Below, piece by piece: positions 61,953 through 64,000 of a stretch of DNA of 64,000 nucleotides; positions within the stretch are counted from its first letter, which is position 1, and the number at the start of each line of letters is the position of its first letter. The DNA lies in contig CABXPN010000001.1 of NCBI GenBank assembly GCA_902514225.1, forward strand, positions 1 to 64,000, read 5' to 3'. Position numbers and translations under genes: made by a program. A model generated the notes under the pieces. The model made no database searches. It worked only from the letters and a program-made list of their open reading frames with translations, and was not told the DNA's origin. Origin of the DNA: an uncultured Bacteroidota bacterium. Lineage in GTDB: Bacteria; Bacteroidota; Bacteroidia; Flavobacteriales; BACL11.

Positions 61953-64000
61953 ATGAATAGTTTAAAAAGGACTTTAAATTTAAGATCAGTAGTCGCTATT
62001 AGTATAGCTGGAATGCTAGGTAGTGGAATTTTTGTATTACCTGGAATTGCAGCAGCAAAAACAGGAAGTTCAATATGGTTAGCATACTTATGTGCTGCTA
62101 TTCTAATTATCCCAGCTGCTCTTTCTAAATCTGAACTTGCTACAGCTATTCCTAAATCTGGAGGAGCTTATGTTTATATTGAGAGATCTTTTGGTCCAAT
62201 TTTAGGAACAATTGCTGGATTAGGACTTTGGGGATCTTTATTACTTAAAAGTTCTTTTGCTCTTGTAGGTCTCGGAGCTTATTTCACTGTTCTATTCAAT
62301 TTTCCTAGTTTAGATATTAGATATGTTTCAATTATATTTTTAATAATTATTGTTTTATTAAATATTTTAGGAGTAAAAAAAGTAGGAAAAGTTCAATTAG
62401 TAATTGTTTTGTTGAGTTTAATAGGACTCGCTTCAATTATTGTTCTAGGTTATACTGAATCAAACCTAACTACAGGAAATTCTTTTCTATTAGAGGGTAA
62501 TTATGGATTAGTATCTACTATTGCTTTTGTATATATGTCTTACGCAGGTGTAACGAAAGTAGCTGCTATTGCTGGAGAGGTGAAAAAACCTGAAATAAAC
62601 TTACCTATTGCAATGATAGGTTCATTAATAATAATTGCTTTAATTTATATCTCGGTATCATACACATTAGTAGAACACATTTCTATTTCTAATCTTAAAA
62701 ATGACACAAAACCTCTTTATACATTAGCCGAAACATTAGGTGGAAGCACATTTGCTTTTATTATTGCAATAGTAGGTGTTATTACTTTGTTTTCAATGGC
62801 AAATTCAGGAATGTTAGCTACTTCAAGATTCCCATTTGCAATGTCAGTTGATAATTTATTACCAAAAAAACTATCTGTAGTGCATTACAAATATCTAACT
62901 CCTATAAACACTATTTTACTTACATCTTTTATTATGGTAATTATAATTTTAAAAGTAGATGTAATAAAAATTGTGAAACTTGCTAGTGCATTTAAAGTTC
63001 TTATGTTTATTCTGGTTAATATGAGTGTTATAATTCTTAGAGAAACAGCAGTACAATGGTACAAACCCAGCTATCACTCTCCTATGTATCCATATGTTCA
63101 GATTTTTGGTATAATCAGTGGTGTTGTACTTTTATTTTATTTAGGTTTAATGCCTTTTATTGTATTAGTTGGAGTTTCAATTATTGGAGTTATTATTTAT
63201 TTTATTTTTGGTAAAAAATCTTCCCGGTCAGGTGTTCTTAGTAGATATGTACAACACTCTGTTTTTTCATTTTTGTTTAAAAATAATACTCGATTAAATA
63301 ACGATTCTTTAATCACTGAAGAAAAAACAACCATTCAAATTCATGAATCTATTAACCATGAAGCTGAAGTAATAATACCATTATTAGGAGATGAAATTTC
63401 ACCATTAGATATTATTGATATAGGAACAGGACTTAATTCATCTAAACACCTTCAAGTCTTGAATATAACAGAAGTTCCTGATCAGACTTCTACTGAAATA
63501 TTTGAAGGGGACACTCCAAAGAACAGAGCTTTGTATAGGTTAGTAAAAAACCATTCAGAATCAAATAATACAAAGAGTAGTTTTAAAGCAATAGCAACAC
63601 ACAACTTACAAGAAACAATTTCAGTAATTAGTACTCTATCAAAAGTTAATTGGCTTGTTCTTGGTTGGGACGGAAGGTCGTATAATGGAATCTTCTTTAA
63701 AAACCCTTTAGGGTGGATATTAAATCATATTAATTCAAATTTTGCACTTTACAAATGTAACGGTACACAAAGTATTTCAAAAATATTACTTTCTATTCGT
63801 CATGACAGTTTAGATTATGATGAAATTATTCTTACTACTAAGAATATTGCTAAACATTTTAATACTAAATTTACAATGATTCATATCGTTCCAAACAATT
63901 CTTCTGAAAGAATGATGGAAGGCATTAAGAATAAAGCAAATAATAAACTGAAAGAAACAGAAGCAGAAATTTTAATTGTAAAAACAGAAACTCCCCTTGA
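61953..64000 (+). CDS. APC-family amino acid permease with C-terminal universal-stress-like domain (truncated by window edge)
   Basis: The frame runs open to the right edge (682 codons seen). The N-terminal 420 residues are a 12-TM APC transporter: SIAGMLGSGIFVLPGIAAAK (TM1 unwound binding site), AIPKSGGAYVYIERSFGP, and AFVYMSYAGVTKVAAIAGEV. After TM12 a soluble part begins near residue 450 (IQIHESINHEAEVIIPLLGD) with at least one UspA-like fold, including NWLVLGWDGRS, and a second beginning (SISKILLSIRHDSLDYDEII). Transporters with such Usp tails are known; ligand control is plausible. Amino acid specificity unknown. Confidence 0.88.
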   Translation, partial: MNSLKRTLNLRSVVAISIAGMLGSGIFVLPGIAAAKTGSSIWLAYLCAAILIIPAALSKSELATAIPKSGGAYVYIERSFGPILGTIAGLGLWGSLLLKSSFALVGLGAYFTVLFNFPSLDIRYVSIIFLIIIVLLNILGVKKVGKVQLVIVLLSLIGLASIIVLGYTESNLTTGNSFLLEGNYGLVSTIAFVYMSYAGVTKVAAIAGEVKKPEINLPIAMIGSLIIIALIYISVSYTLVEHISISNLKNDTKPLYTLAETLGGSTFAFIIAIVGVITLFSMANSGMLATSRFPFAMSVDNLLPKKLSVVHYKYLTPINTILLTSFIMVIIILKVDVIKIVKLASAFKVLMFILVNMSVIILRETAVQWYKPSYHSPMYPYVQIFGIISGVVLLFYLGLMPFIVLVGVSIIGVIIYFIFGKKSSRSGVLSRYVQHSVFSFLFKNNTRLNNDSLITEEKTTIQIHESINHEAEVIIPLLGDEISPLDIIDIGTGLNSSKHLQVLNITEVPDQTSTEIFEGDTPKNRALYRLVKNHSESNNTKSSFKAIATHNLQETISVISTLSKVNWLVLGWDGRSYNGIFFKNPLGWILNHINSNFALYKCNGTQSISKILLSIRHDSLDYDEIILTTKNIAKHFNTKFTMIHIVPNNSSERMMEGIKNKANNKLKETEAEILIVKTETPL

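Noticed and set aside
1..64000. tRNA, rRNA, CRISPR arrays, insertion sequences
   Set aside because: Gaps are mostly under 140 bp and hold promoters, terminators or gene remnants; no cloverleaf, spaced direct repeats or transposase frames were seen. A tRNAscan or Infernal run would be decisive.

Overview
The window is from a low-GC member of the Bacteroidota, most likely class Flavobacteriia, order Flavobacteriales. The signs are a type IX secretion (T9SS) type B sorting domain, a gliding-motility GldG homologue, the bacillithiol gene bshC, 'TAnnTTTG' -7 promoter boxes with almost no Shine-Dalgarno sequences, and gene orders I recognise from flavobacteria (pyrE-SRPBCC-birA-rsfS-ftsH-DUF2007-cdsA-psd; dehydrogenase-nusB-DUF1573-yajC; phoH-purC beside SAM hydrolase-ABM-gldG-dnaN). 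Almost all of it is densely packed chromosomal housekeeping sequence. I see no rRNA, tRNA, CRISPR array, prophage, insertion sequence or recognisable defence system.

Layout. 1-6.2 kb: end of lgt, a sodium:solute symporter, recR, a 2-oxoacid dehydrogenase E2, sucD and mnmE. 6.4-12.3 kb: a frameshifted remnant of a TetR-type regulator, then an MFP-RND-TolC efflux operon. 12.3-21.6 kb: a GDPD-like protein and a Nudix hydrolase head-to-head with pyrE, the birA/rsfS/ftsH/cdsA/psd block, a secreted Cys-Lys-Ser repeat protein, an O-methyltransferase and proline dehydrogenase. 21.6-25.2 kb: a translationally coupled operon of a DDAH-like enzyme, a CtlX-like citrulline hydrolase and argS. 25.3-28.6 kb: ftsK, lolA and a decayed DUF1287 fragment. 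28.6-37.7 kb: a minus-strand run of bshC, guaA, a binding-protein-like lipoprotein and three large secreted Ig/PKD-type proteins, of which only the last has the T9SS sorting domain. 37.7-49.3 kb: mutL, tandem rhomboids, an EEP-family protein, yajC/DUF1573/nusB, a leucine-dehydrogenase-like enzyme, an ABC exporter half, a methyltransferase and an acyltransferase. 49.4-53.6 kb: rsmG, an ECF sigma factor, GT2, purC and phoH. 53.7-64 kb: a SAM hydrolase, an ABM protein, gldG without gldF, a DUF4340 lipoprotein, dnaN, an outer-membrane barrel, a zinc phospholipase-like protein, comB, gcvT and a truncated APC permease.

The parts most worth following up are these. (1) The three-gene secreted cluster at 28565-33295, where the two proteins without a sorting domain share a C-terminal PINH tail. 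(2) The orphan GldG/DUF4340 pair. (3) The efflux operon whose regulator has decayed. (4) The arginine-to-ornithine gene pair coupled to argS. (5) Four genes (recR, mnmE, pyrE, bshC) whose -7 boxes end only 4-5 nt before the start codon, predicting leaderless mRNAs. All family names rest on motif recognition by eye; no database search was run.
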